Assembly: GCA_021531385.1 (NCBI GenBank) | Contig: JAFBIR010000009.1 | Location: 62,001 to 126,000 of the forward strand | Length of the DNA: 64,000 nucleotides | Direction of reading: 5' to 3' | Source: Parabacteroides distasonis | Lineage (GTDB): Bacteria; Bacteroidota; Bacteroidia; Bacteroidales; Tannerellaceae | Shown here: positions 54,240-62,376 of the stretch, in pieces | How positions within the stretch are numbered: the stretch's first letter is position 1 | Layout: every line of letters starts with the position of its first letter | Notes under the pieces: model-generated | Databases searched by the model: none | The model's input: only the letters and a program-made list of their open reading frames with translations | Told to the model about the DNA's origin: nothing | Program-made: the position numbers and the translations under genes

Positions 54240-54404
54240 CTATTCTTGTTGTGCAATAGGTTGCTTTTCTTTGGGCCTTCCTGTTATAAGGAAGCTGTTA
54301 GTTCTTGAAACTGTGTCATGCTCGATCATCTGGAAGGAATTTCCAAGCGAGCCATATCTACAATCATCATCATGTTGAAGTATTGTAATAATTGTTTTGT
54401 TCAT
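54240..54404 (-). CDS. Small hypothetical ORF in front of panE (54 residues)
   Basis: The ORF runs from ATG 54404 to TAG 54240 and encodes a hydrophilic 54-residue peptide starting MNKTIITILQHDDDCRYGSL and ending KEKQPIAQQE. A strong promoter pair (TTG/-7 TATTTTTG, 54433-54463) would start transcription about 22 bases before its ATG, and panE begins 9 bases after its stop. It is too short for common gene callers. No family is recognised; it could be a small protein or an upstream regulatory ORF. Confidence 0.45.
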   Translation of the reverse strand: MNKTIITILQHDDDCRYGSLGNSFQMIEHDTVSRTNSFLITGRPKEKQPIAQQE

Positions 54405-54432
54405 CGTCGTAATTCTTTATTATTTGCGGGGC

Positions 54433-54463
54433 CAAAAATACAACTATCATTTTTATGAAACAA
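54433..54463 (-). promoter_or_regulatory. Promoter of the small ORF-panE unit
   Basis: On the minus strand TTG (54461-54463) and TATTTTTG (54433-54440) are separated by 20 bases, a good -33/-7 match. Confidence 0.6.
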
Positions 54464-54496
54464 CATTGTGTGGTATGGCTGTATAGCAAAAACAAA

Positions 54497-54527
54497 AAAG
54501 CGACCTATGTGTGGCACAAGTCGCTTT
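54497..54527 (-). terminator. Terminator of the 54551 gene
   Basis: AAAGCGAC (54497-54504) and GTCGCTTT (54520-54527) form an 8-bp stem. On the minus strand it is followed by TTTTTGTT, as expected for an intrinsic terminator 24 bases after the stop codon. Confidence 0.75.
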
Positions 54528-54550
54528 GATCCGTTTGGAGTGGAGGGTAT

Positions 54551-54949
54551 TTATTTCTTCTTTTTCTTGTCCTTGCCTGCTTTAGTGATGCGCTTGCCAG
54601 TCAAATCGAACTGGCTGAGCATGTCGCCCGTCACTTCATTCTGACTTTTCTTCACGAGCGTCATGTCAACATCAAAGCCGTTACCATTGAAGTAGAACGT
54701 GATCGATGTCTCCTTCTCGTTCACCTGTTGTACCTCGATTTGCTGTCCGTCTGCGGAGAGATTCACTTTTAGTTTTCCATCCACACGAGCTATATCCACC
54801 GTCATCTCCTCGATATCGACGGGCAGATCTTGGATTTTTACCAACCATTTACCGACGAAATAGTCTTTAGATTCTTCTTGTGCGTGAGACGTAAATGTGC
54901 TGGCCGCCATCAGCATGCATAGCATGCAAAAAAATACGATTTTCTTCAT
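54551..54949 (-). CDS. Small secreted hypothetical protein
   Basis: The 132-residue protein has a signal peptide (cut after SHAQ, residue ~24). The mature part begins DYFVGKWLVKIQDLPVD and continues as a lipocalin-like or beta-rich domain (GKLKVNLSADGQQIEVQQV, ETSITFYFNGNGFDVDMTLV), with a lysine-rich tail. The GKW start is common in small Bacteroidales proteins that bind or scaffold at the envelope, but no function is known. Single gene with its own terminator. Confidence 0.8.
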   Translation of the reverse strand: MKKIVFFCMLCMLMAASTFTSHAQEESKDYFVGKWLVKIQDLPVDIEEMTVDIARVDGKLKVNLSADGQQIEVQQVNEKETSITFYFNGNGFDVDMTLVKKSQNEVTGDMLSQFDLTGKRITKAGKDKKKKK

Positions 54950-55184
54950 TTTTGTTTGTTTTTTATGGATTTGATTACGGGGACGAAGGTAATCAATTAT
55001 GGATTATCTCGTGTGCCTTATCGTTTAATTTGAACCCGTATTTCGACGAATCCCCCTATTTCGTTCGATGAATTTTCAGTCGATGCATGCCTGGCTCAGT
55101 TTTCCGACTTGATACTTGCGTGAGATTGCCACAAAATCACTATGTTTGTGCATGTCTTTTTTAGATTTAGATTGACAGCTACAA
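54950..55184. other. Intergenic region between divergent genes
   Basis: This 235-bp gap holds a minus-strand -7-like box TACCTTCG near 54990 within an inverted repeat (TGATTAC/GTAATCA), and a plus-strand -7 box TATGTTTG at 55141-55148 for the MBL gene. I see no RNA gene or ORF. Confidence 0.5.
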
Positions 55185-55988
55185 ATGATGAAGAATAAAA
55201 TCACGATGTTGGGGACCGGTAGTGCGCTGGTCACGAAGTGCTTTAATACCTGTTTTGTCTTGACAAGCAGCAGCGGTAAACATTTGTTGGTGGATACCGG
55301 GGGTGGCAATGGCATACTGAGTCAGCTGGAGCGTGTTGGTATCGAGCGGGGAGAGATCGCTGATCTCTACATTACCCATGCGCATACGGATCATGTATTA
55401 GGGGCTATCTGGCTGATCCGTCTGACGTTGCAACGGAAAACGCCCGCTGTGTTGCATATCTTTAGCCATCAACGGGTATTGGATGTGCTGACCTCTTTTT
55501 GCCAGATGCTTCTGCCGAAGAAATTGATTGACAAGATGCCGGATCGTATTGCGCTGACAGCGTTGCAGGATGGCGATCGTTTCGAGGTGGGCGACATGCG
55601 GCTGCAATGTTTCGATATCCATTCTACCAAGGAGAAACAGTTTGGCTTCACGGCTGAATTGCCAGGAGATATTTGCCTAACCTGCTTGGGCGACGAGCCT
55701 TATAATGAGGCCAATGCGAGCTATGTGGAGGGAGCCGACTGGCTGATGAGCGAGGCCTTCTGTCTTTATGCAGACAGGGAGCGGTATAAGCCTTACGAGA
55801 AACATCATAGCACGGCGTTGGATGCCGCCCGTGAGGCTGAGCGCTTGCACGTGCGCAACCTGATTCTCTATCATACCGAGGAGGACACGCTTGCGCAACG
55901 AAAGAAGCGTTACACCGATGAGGCGGCTACGGTCTTCTCCGGCTCTATTTATGTGCCCGACGATTTGGAGGTAATCGAATTGGGGTAG
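55185..55988 (+). CDS. RNase Z-like metallo-beta-lactamase-fold hydrolase
   Basis: The 267-residue cytoplasmic protein starts MLGTGSALVTKCFNTCFVL, typical of RNase Z/ElaC-like MBL proteins. It carries LYITHAHTDHVLGAIWLIR near residue 63, IHSTKEKQFGF near 145, CLGDEPYNEANASYVEGADWLMSEAF near 165 and HSTALDAAREAERL near 205. It lacks the long flexible arm of true RNase Z, so the substrate could be a tRNA precursor or a small phosphodiester. A -7 box TATGTTTG at 55141 precedes it. Confidence 0.82.
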   Translation: MMKNKITMLGTGSALVTKCFNTCFVLTSSSGKHLLVDTGGGNGILSQLERVGIERGEIADLYITHAHTDHVLGAIWLIRLTLQRKTPAVLHIFSHQRVLDVLTSFCQMLLPKKLIDKMPDRIALTALQDGDRFEVGDMRLQCFDIHSTKEKQFGFTAELPGDICLTCLGDEPYNEANASYVEGADWLMSEAFCLYADRERYKPYEKHHSTALDAAREAERLHVRNLILYHTEEDTLAQRKKRYTDEAATVFSGSIYVPDDLEVIELG

Positions 55989-56053
55989 GAGGAACACAAC
56001 CCTAAAAATCCATTCAAATTGCAAACTCCGCATTGCAAATACGATAAAATGTG

Positions 56054-56061
56054 TATCTTTG
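56054..56061 (+). promoter_or_regulatory. -7 promoter box of the AAA ATPase gene
   Basis: TATCTTTG followed by GCGCC matches the consensus. It overlaps the in-frame GTG at 56051, so translation must start further downstream. Confidence 0.6.
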
Positions 56062-56107
56062 CGCCTGCATCGTCTCGAAAGGGAAGGTGAGCCGTAAAGT
56101 AAGTAAA

Positions 56108-57286
56108 GTGGAGGCATTTTTTAGGACACATAAATACTTGGTGGATCATCTCTACGCTCCGGTGCGGAGAGGGTTGATGGATGAGATTAACTGGGAAGAT
56201 CGCTTGATTGGCATCAAAGGCTCCCGGGGTGTCGGCAAAACGACTTTCTTGCTTGATTATGCGAGGGAACGTTTTGGGGCGGATAATAGGGCTTGTCTTT
56301 ATATCAATCTGAATCATTTTTATTTCACGGAGCGTACGCTGGTGGATTTCGCTACGGCGTTTAGAGCGAAAGGTGGGCGTGTGCTGCTCATCGACCAGGT
56401 GTTTAAGTATGCGAATTGGTCGAGGGAGTTGCGTTACCTCTATGATACATTCGAGGATTTGCGGATCGTGTTTTCTGGCTCGTCGGTGATGCGTTTGAAG
56501 GAGGAGAACCCGGATCTCTCGGGCAAGGTGGTCTCTTATAACTTGAGAGGCTTCTCGTTCAGAGAGTTCTTGAACTTGATGTCTGGTCATGCGTTTCCGG
56601 CCTATTCTTTCGAGGAGATTATGCGTCGTCATCAGGAGATTGCGAAGGAGATCTGTGCGAGAGTGAGGCCGTTAGACTATTTTCAAGACTATTTGCATCA
56701 TGGGTTTTATCCCTTCTTCTTGGAAAAGCGGAACTTCTCGGAGAATCTGTTGAAGACGATGAACATGATGCTGGAAGTGGACGTGCTTTATATCAAACAG
56801 ATCGAGCAGACCTATCTGCCTAAGTTGCGGAGGTTGCTTTATCTGTTGGCGGTGGCGGCTCCCAACTCGCCGAACGTGAGTCAATTGAGCAAAGAGATTG
56901 GCGCATCGAGAGCGACGGTGATGAATTACATCAAGTATCTGTCGGACGCACGGCTGGTCAACATGCTTTATCCGGAGGGAGAATGCTTCCCGAAGAAGCC
57001 GGCCTATGTGTATCTGTATAACTCAAACCTGATGTATCCCGTTCGCCCGATGGAGGTGAACGCACAGACGGTGAGGGAAACGTTCTTCTTCAATCAGTTG
57101 CTGAAGGACAATAAGGTGAACGAAGGTGGACGCAACGCCCGTTTCTTGGTGAATAGCCGCTATCCGTTCCGAGTAGAGGAGGGCATGAAGGCCAGGAGTA
57201 ACGCAGAGCTGTTTTATGCGGTTGATAAGGCTGAGGTGGGAGCCGGAAACATGATTCCGCTCTGGCTGTTCGGTTTCTTATATTGA
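56108..57286 (+). CDS. AAA (AAA_14/DUF4143-type) ATPase
   Basis: The protein has 392 residues from GTG 56108 (EAFFRTHKYLVDHLY); a GTG at 56087 is the alternative. An N-terminal ATPase domain has Walker A GIKGSRGVGKTTFLLDYA near residue 36, a Walker-B-like VLLIDQVFKY near 92 and sensor IVFSGSSVMRL near 121. A winged-helix part (LSKEIGASRATVMNYIKYLSDARLVNML, ~260-290) and a DUF4143-like C-terminus follow. These stand-alone ATPases are widespread in Bacteroidetes with unknown function. In the Walker B motif the usual Asp-Glu is Asp-Gln. Confidence 0.85.
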   Translation: MEAFFRTHKYLVDHLYAPVRRGLMDEINWEDRLIGIKGSRGVGKTTFLLDYARERFGADNRACLYINLNHFYFTERTLVDFATAFRAKGGRVLLIDQVFKYANWSRELRYLYDTFEDLRIVFSGSSVMRLKEENPDLSGKVVSYNLRGFSFREFLNLMSGHAFPAYSFEEIMRRHQEIAKEICARVRPLDYFQDYLHHGFYPFFLEKRNFSENLLKTMNMMLEVDVLYIKQIEQTYLPKLRRLLYLLAVAAPNSPNVSQLSKEIGASRATVMNYIKYLSDARLVNMLYPEGECFPKKPAYVYLYNSNLMYPVRPMEVNAQTVRETFFFNQLLKDNKVNEGGRNARFLVNSRYPFRVEEGMKARSNAELFYAVDKAEVGAGNMIPLWLFGFLY

Positions 57287-57342
57287 TTGAATACGATAAG
57301 AATAAAGAGTAATATCTTTAAATACTAATAGTTTAAAAGTCT

Positions 57343-60300
57343 ATGACAAAGGAAAAGAAATTTATCACTTGTGATGGTAATGAGGCAGCTGCGCATATCT
57401 CGTATATGTTCAGCGAGGTTGCCGCTATCTATCCCATCACCCCGTCATCAACCATGGCTGAGCATGTGGATGAGTGGGCTGCCGCAGGGCGTAAGAACAT
57501 TTTTGGCGAGACCGTCAAGGTGCAGGAGATGCAATCTGAGGGTGGTGCTGCCGGTGCTGTTCATGGCTCTTTGCAGGCTGGTGCGTTGACTACGACTTAC
57601 ACCGCCTCTCAGGGTTTGTTGCTGATGATCCCGAACATGTATAAGATCGCCGGTGAGTTGCTGCCGTGTGTATTCCATGTGTCTGCACGTACGTTGGCCT
57701 CTCATGCGTTGTGTATCTTCGGTGATCACCAGGATGTGATGTCTTGCCGTCAGACAGGCTTCGCCATGTTGTGCGAGGGCTCTGTGCAGGAGGTGATGGA
57801 CTTGGCCGGTGTGGCTCACTTGGCTACTTTGAAGAGCCGTGTACCGTTCGTGAACTTCTTCGATGGTTTCCGTACCTCTCATGAGATCCAGAAGATCGAG
57901 AAGTTGGAGAGTGATGATTTGGCTCCGTTGATCGACCAGCAGGCGTTGGCAGATTTCCGTGCGCGTGCGTTGAACCCGGAGCATCCGGTGGCACGTGGTA
58001 TGGCAGAGAACCCCGATCACTTCTTCCAGCATCGTGAGTCTTCTAACGCTTTCTATGACGCTGTGCCGGCTATCGTTGAGGAGTATATGAACGAGATCAG
58101 CAAGATCACGGGTCGTCCTCATGGTTTGTTTGACTACTATGGTGCTCCCGACGCTGAGCGTGTGATCATCGCCATGGGCTCTGTAACGGAGGCTATCCGT
58201 GAGACGATCGACTACTTGGCTGCTAAGGGTGAGAAGGTTGGTTTGGTATCTGTTCACTTGTATCGTCCCTTCTCCGCTAAGCATTTCTTGGCTGCTGTTC
58301 CGGCTACGGCAAAGCGTATCGCTGTGTTGGATCGTACGAAGGAACCGGGTGCTAACGGTGAGCCGTTGTATCTCGACGTGAAGGAGTGCTTCTATGGTAA
58401 GGAGAATGCCCCGTTGATCGTGGGCGGTCGCTATGGTTTGGGTTCTAAGGACACCACCCCGGCGCAGATCTTGGCGGTTTATGAGAACTTGGCGTTGCCG
58501 ATGCCGAAGAACCAGTTCACGCTGGGTATCGAGGATGACGTGACCTTCACCTCTCTGCCTAAGAAAGAGGAGATCGCACTCGACGCAGACGGTATGTTCG
58601 AGGCGAAGTTCTACGGTTTGGGTGCAGACGGTACGGTCGGTGCGAACAAGAACTCCGTGAAGATCATCGGTGATAACACGAATAAATATTGCCAGGCTTA
58701 CTTTGCTTACGACTCTAAGAAGTCTGGTGGTTTCACCTGCTCTCACTTGCGCTTCGGTGATCACCCCATCCGTTCTACTTACTTGGTGAACACACCGAAC
58801 TTCGTGGCTTGCCACGTACAGGCTTACCTCCACATGTATGACGTGACTCGTGGTTTGCGTCAGAACGGTACTTTCCTGTTGAATACGATCTGGGAGGGCG
58901 AGGAGCTGGCTAAGAATTTGCCGAATAACGTGAAGCGTTACTTCGCTGAGAAGAACATCACGGTTTACTATATCAACGCAACGAAGATCGCTCAGGAGAT
59001 CGGTTTGGGCAACCGCACGAATACAATCCTGCAGTCGGCGTTCTTCCGTATCACAGGCGTTATCCCTGTAGATTTGGCGATCGAGCAGATGAAGAAGTTC
59101 ATCGTGAAGTCTTACGGTAAGAAGGGTGAGGACGTGGTTAACAAGAACTACGCAGCTGTAGATCGTGGTGGTGAGTACGCACAATTAGCAGTGGATCCCG
59201 CTTGGGCAAATCTGCCTGCTGACGAGAAGGCGGCTAACAACGACCCGGCTTTCATCAACGAGGTAGTTCGTCCGATCAATGCACAGGATGGTGACCTGTT
59301 GAAGGTTTCTGCGTTCAAGGGCATCGAGGATGGTACTTGGTATCAGGGCACTGCGAAGTATGAGAAGCGTGGTGTGGCTGCCTTTGTTCCGGTATGGAAC
59401 AGTGCGAACTGTATCCAGTGTAACCAGTGTGCTTACGTTTGTCCTCACGCATCTATCCGTCCGTTCGTATTGAACGACGAGGAGCAGGCTGGCGCAAACT
59501 TTGCAATGATCGACGTGAAGGCTCCGGCTGCCATGAAGGGCATGAAGTTCCGTATGCAGGTGGACGTTATGGACTGCTTGGGTTGCGGCAACTGTGCGGA
59601 TGTATGTCCGGGCTTCAAGGGTAACAAGGCGCTGTCTATGGTTCCGTTGGAGGGTCAGCTGCCTGAGGCTGCTAACTGGGATTACTGCGTAGAGAAGGTT
59701 TCTTCTAAGCAGCACCTGGTTGACGTGAAGTCTAACGTGAAGAACTCTCAGTTCGCTACACCGTTGTTTGAGTTCTCAGGCGCATGCTCCGGTTGTGGTG
59801 AGACTCCGTATGTGAAGCTGTTGACGCAGTTGTTTGGCGACCGTCAGATGGTGGCTAATGCAACAGGTTGTTCTTCTATCTACTCTGGTTCTGTTCCTTC
59901 TACGCCTTACACAACGAATGAGAAGGGGCAGGGTCCGGCTTGGGCAAACTCATTGTTCGAGGACTTCTGCGAGTTCGGTTTGGGTATGGTCTTGGCAGAC
60001 GAGAAGATGCACGAGCGCATCGAGGCGCTGTTGAAGGCTGCGTTGGAGTCTGAGGCTCCCGCTGAGTTCAAGGCTGCCGCTGAGGAGTGGATCGCTGGTC
60101 AGAAGGACGCTGAGGCAAGCAAGGCTGCTGCCGCTAAGTTGGTTCCGATGATCGAGGCCGGTGCCGCTGCAGGTTGCGAGATCTGTGGTAAGCTGAAGGG
60201 CTTGACGCAATACCTCGTGAAGAGAAGCCAGTGGATCATCGGTGGTGACGGTGCTTCTTACGATATTGGTTACGGTGGTTTGGATCACGTGATTGCTTCG

Positions 60301-60891
60301 GGTAAGAATGTAAACATCTTGGTATTGGATACTGAGGTTTACTCTAACACGGGTGGTCAGTCTTCTAAGGCTACACCGGTAGGTGCGATCGCGAAGTTCG
60401 CTGCCGCTGGTAAGCGTGTCCGCAAGAAGGATCTGGGCTTGATCGCTACGACTTACGGCTACGTTTATGTGGCTCAGATTGCGATGGGCGCTGACCAGGC
60501 TCAGTGCTTGAAGGCGATCCGCGAGGCTGAGGCTTACGATGGTCCGTCATTGGTAATCGCATACGCTCCCTGTATCAACCACGGTTTGAAGAAGGGTATG
60601 GGCAAGTCTCAGGCTGAGGAGAAGGCTGCTGTTGAGTGTGGTTACTGGCACTTGTGGCGCTACAATCCTGCGTTGGAGGCTGAGGGTAAGAACCCGTTCA
60701 CGCTCGATAGCAAGGAGCCGGATTGGAGCAAGTTCCAGGATTATCTGAAGGGTGAGGTTCGCTTCGCTTCTGTGATGAAACAGTATCCGGCTGAGGCCGC
60801 TGAGTTGTTCCAGGCTGCTGAGGACAATGCGAAGTGGCGTCTGCGCAGCTATAAGCGTATGGCCGCTCAGAACTGGGATGTTGAGGCATAA
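57343..60891 (+). CDS. nifJ: Pyruvate:ferredoxin (flavodoxin) oxidoreductase
   Basis: This 1182-residue single-chain PFOR oxidises pyruvate to acetyl-CoA and CO2, reducing ferredoxin; it is a central enzyme of anaerobic metabolism. Domains: N-terminal YPITPSSTMAEHVDEWAAAG near residue 27, domains II-IV through residue ~660, two ferredoxin-type clusters CIQCNQCAYVCP near 688 and CLGCGNCADVCPG near 744, and a Cys ligand set CSGCGETPY near 816. The TPP-binding motif GDGASYDIGYGGLDHV is near 967. Codon choice is strongly biased, as expected for a highly expressed gene. Confidence 0.98.
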   Translation: MTKEKKFITCDGNEAAAHISYMFSEVAAIYPITPSSTMAEHVDEWAAAGRKNIFGETVKVQEMQSEGGAAGAVHGSLQAGALTTTYTASQGLLLMIPNMYKIAGELLPCVFHVSARTLASHALCIFGDHQDVMSCRQTGFAMLCEGSVQEVMDLAGVAHLATLKSRVPFVNFFDGFRTSHEIQKIEKLESDDLAPLIDQQALADFRARALNPEHPVARGMAENPDHFFQHRESSNAFYDAVPAIVEEYMNEISKITGRPHGLFDYYGAPDAERVIIAMGSVTEAIRETIDYLAAKGEKVGLVSVHLYRPFSAKHFLAAVPATAKRIAVLDRTKEPGANGEPLYLDVKECFYGKENAPLIVGGRYGLGSKDTTPAQILAVYENLALPMPKNQFTLGIEDDVTFTSLPKKEEIALDADGMFEAKFYGLGADGTVGANKNSVKIIGDNTNKYCQAYFAYDSKKSGGFTCSHLRFGDHPIRSTYLVNTPNFVACHVQAYLHMYDVTRGLRQNGTFLLNTIWEGEELAKNLPNNVKRYFAEKNITVYYINATKIAQEIGLGNRTNTILQSAFFRITGVIPVDLAIEQMKKFIVKSYGKKGEDVVNKNYAAVDRGGEYAQLAVDPAWANLPADEKAANNDPAFINEVVRPINAQDGDLLKVSAFKGIEDGTWYQGTAKYEKRGVAAFVPVWNSANCIQCNQCAYVCPHASIRPFVLNDEEQAGANFAMIDVKAPAAMKGMKFRMQVDVMDCLGCGNCADVCPGFKGNKALSMVPLEGQLPEAANWDYCVEKVSSKQHLVDVKSNVKNSQFATPLFEFSGACSGCGETPYVKLLTQLFGDRQMVANATGCSSIYSGSVPSTPYTTNEKGQGPAWANSLFEDFCEFGLGMVLADEKMHERIEALLKAALESEAPAEFKAAAEEWIAGQKDAEASKAAAAKLVPMIEAGAAAGCEICGKLKGLTQYLVKRSQWIIGGDGASYDIGYGGLDHVIASGKNVNILVLDTEVYSNTGGQSSKATPVGAIAKFAAAGKRVRKKDLGLIATTYGYVYVAQIAMGADQAQCLKAIREAEAYDGPSLVIAYAPCINHGLKKGMGKSQAEEKAAVECGYWHLWRYNPALEAEGKNPFTLDSKEPDWSKFQDYLKGEVRFASVMKQYPAEAAELFQAAEDNAKWRLRSYKRMAAQNWDVEA

Positions 60892-60918
60892 ATCACTTTT
60901 CCTAATTCATAAGGCGGG

Positions 60919-60949
60919 GGGCGGTACATCTTTGTAGGGTGCACCGCCC
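60919..60949 (+). terminator. Probable terminator after nifJ
   Basis: GGGCGGT (60919-60925) and ACCGCCC (60943-60949) form a 7-bp GC-rich stem followed by TCTTTGCTTCT, 27 bases after the nifJ stop codon. Confidence 0.6.
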
Positions 60950-60980
60950 TCTTTGCTTCTCAGTGAAAACGAATGAGACA

Positions 60981-61751
60981 ATGATAAAAGCAGTTTTTTT
61001 CGATATTGACGGGACGTTGGTGAGCTTCAAGACTCATGAGGTACCTCCCTCGACTGTGGCCGCTTTGGCGGCGTTGCGGGAGAAGGGAGTGAAGGTGTTC
61101 ATCGCTACCGGCAGGCAACGAGGCTCTATCAATAACCTGGGTACACTCCAATTTGATGGCTATATCACTTTAAATGGAGGCTATTGTATCGCAGGCAATG
61201 AGGTGATCTACAAACGTTCCATCCCGAGAGCGGACATCGAGGCATTGATCCGCTACCAGCAGGAGAAACCTTTCCCCTGTGCGTTGGTGGAGGAGGATGG
61301 GCTCTTCCAAAACTACATTGACGATAATGCTCGCTCCCTTTATGGGTTGCTCAATTTTCCCTTGCCTCCTATCCGTCCCTTGGAGGAGAACAACGGGAAG
61401 GAGGTCTTTCAGCTGATCGCCTTTTTTCAGGACGATAATGAGCAGGAGATCATGTCCGTGTTACCGCATTGCGAGGCCACTCGTTGGAATCCGCTATTCG
61501 CTGACGTGGTGCCGAAAGGCAGTAGCAAAGCGATCGGTATCGACAAGATCATCGCTCACTATGGCATTCGCTTGGAGGAGACCATGGCTTTTGGCGACGG
61601 AGGTAACGACATCCCGATGTTGCGTCATGCAGGCATAGGCGTAGCGATGGGCAATTCAACCACTGAAGTGCAAGCGGCTGCCGATTGGGTGACCACCTCA
61701 GTGGATGAGGATGGAATCATGAACGCTTTACGCCATTTTGGTGTTATATAG
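60981..61751 (+). CDS. HAD-family (Cof-type) phosphatase
   Basis: The protein has 256 residues from ATG 60981 (MIKAVFFDIDGTLVSF). Upstream in-frame codons lie in the nifJ terminator. HAD motif I is FFDIDGTL near residue 6, motif II FIATGRQRGSI near 40, the motif III Lys is in PKGSSKAIGI near 180 and motif IV is FGDGGNDIPMLRHAGIGVAMGNS near 205. The cap domain is of the Cof type. It dephosphorylates sugar phosphates or flavin/PLP-type metabolites; exact substrate unknown. Confidence 0.92.
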   Translation: MIKAVFFDIDGTLVSFKTHEVPPSTVAALAALREKGVKVFIATGRQRGSINNLGTLQFDGYITLNGGYCIAGNEVIYKRSIPRADIEALIRYQQEKPFPCALVEEDGLFQNYIDDNARSLYGLLNFPLPPIRPLEENNGKEVFQLIAFFQDDNEQEIMSVLPHCEATRWNPLFADVVPKGSSKAIGIDKIIAHYGIRLEETMAFGDGGNDIPMLRHAGIGVAMGNSTTEVQAAADWVTTSVDEDGIMNALRHFGVI

Positions 61752-61787
61752 GAAGATAAATAAAGGTCGAATATAATAGAACGAAAT

Positions 61788-62333
61788 ATGATAGACGAAT
61801 TATTAAGTTTCAACGAGACGTTCGTAAAGAACAAGGGGTATGAGCAGTATATCACCAATAAATATCCTGATAAGAAGATCGCGATTCTCTCTTGCATGGA
61901 TACCCGCTTGACCAAGCTGTTGCCTGCGGCATTGGGCATCAAGAATGGGGATGTGAAGATCATCAAGAATGCAGGAGCGATCATCTCTCACCCCTTTGGC
62001 AGTGTGATCCGCAGCTTGATGGTAGCGATCTATGAGTTGGGTGTGGAGGAGATCATGGTGATTGGCCATACCGATTGCGGTGCGAAGCACATGAATGCGG
62101 AGGAGATGATCCGTCAGATGCGGGCGAGAGGCATCAAGCAAGAGAGCATTGATATGATTCGTTATTGCGGCATCGACTTCGAGAGCTGGCTCTCCGGTTT
62201 TGATACCTCTGAGGGTTCTGTGCATGAGACTGTGGAGCAGATCCGTAAGCATCCGCTGTTGCCGCATGATATCACTGTGCGTGGCTTCGTGATCGACTCC
62301 GTAACGGGTAAGTTGACTGAGATTACAGTCTGA
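61788..62333 (+). CDS. Beta-class carbonic anhydrase
   Basis: The 181-residue enzyme has zinc ligands in LSCMDTRLT near residue 36 (Cys and Asp/Arg dyad) and GHTDCGAKHMN near 93 (His and Cys). Both are conserved, along with KNAGAIISHPFGSVIRSL near 63. It interconverts CO2 and bicarbonate in the cytoplasm. It follows the HAD gene by 36 bases and precedes the antiporter gene by 43; they may share a transcript, which suits pH and bicarbonate handling. Confidence 0.93.
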   Translation: MIDELLSFNETFVKNKGYEQYITNKYPDKKIAILSCMDTRLTKLLPAALGIKNGDVKIIKNAGAIISHPFGSVIRSLMVAIYELGVEEIMVIGHTDCGAKHMNAEEMIRQMRARGIKQESIDMIRYCGIDFESWLSGFDTSEGSVHETVEQIRKHPLLPHDITVRGFVIDSVTGKLTEITV

Positions 62334-62376
62334 TTTTTAATAGATACGTTTTAATTTACAATAGAGCAGTAGAGAT

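Noticed and set aside
57448-59184. A 578-codon open frame on the minus strand inside nifJ
   Set aside because: It is antisense to a strongly codon-biased gene, which suppresses stops on the other strand. Its translation is Arg/Leu/His-rich with no recognisable motif.
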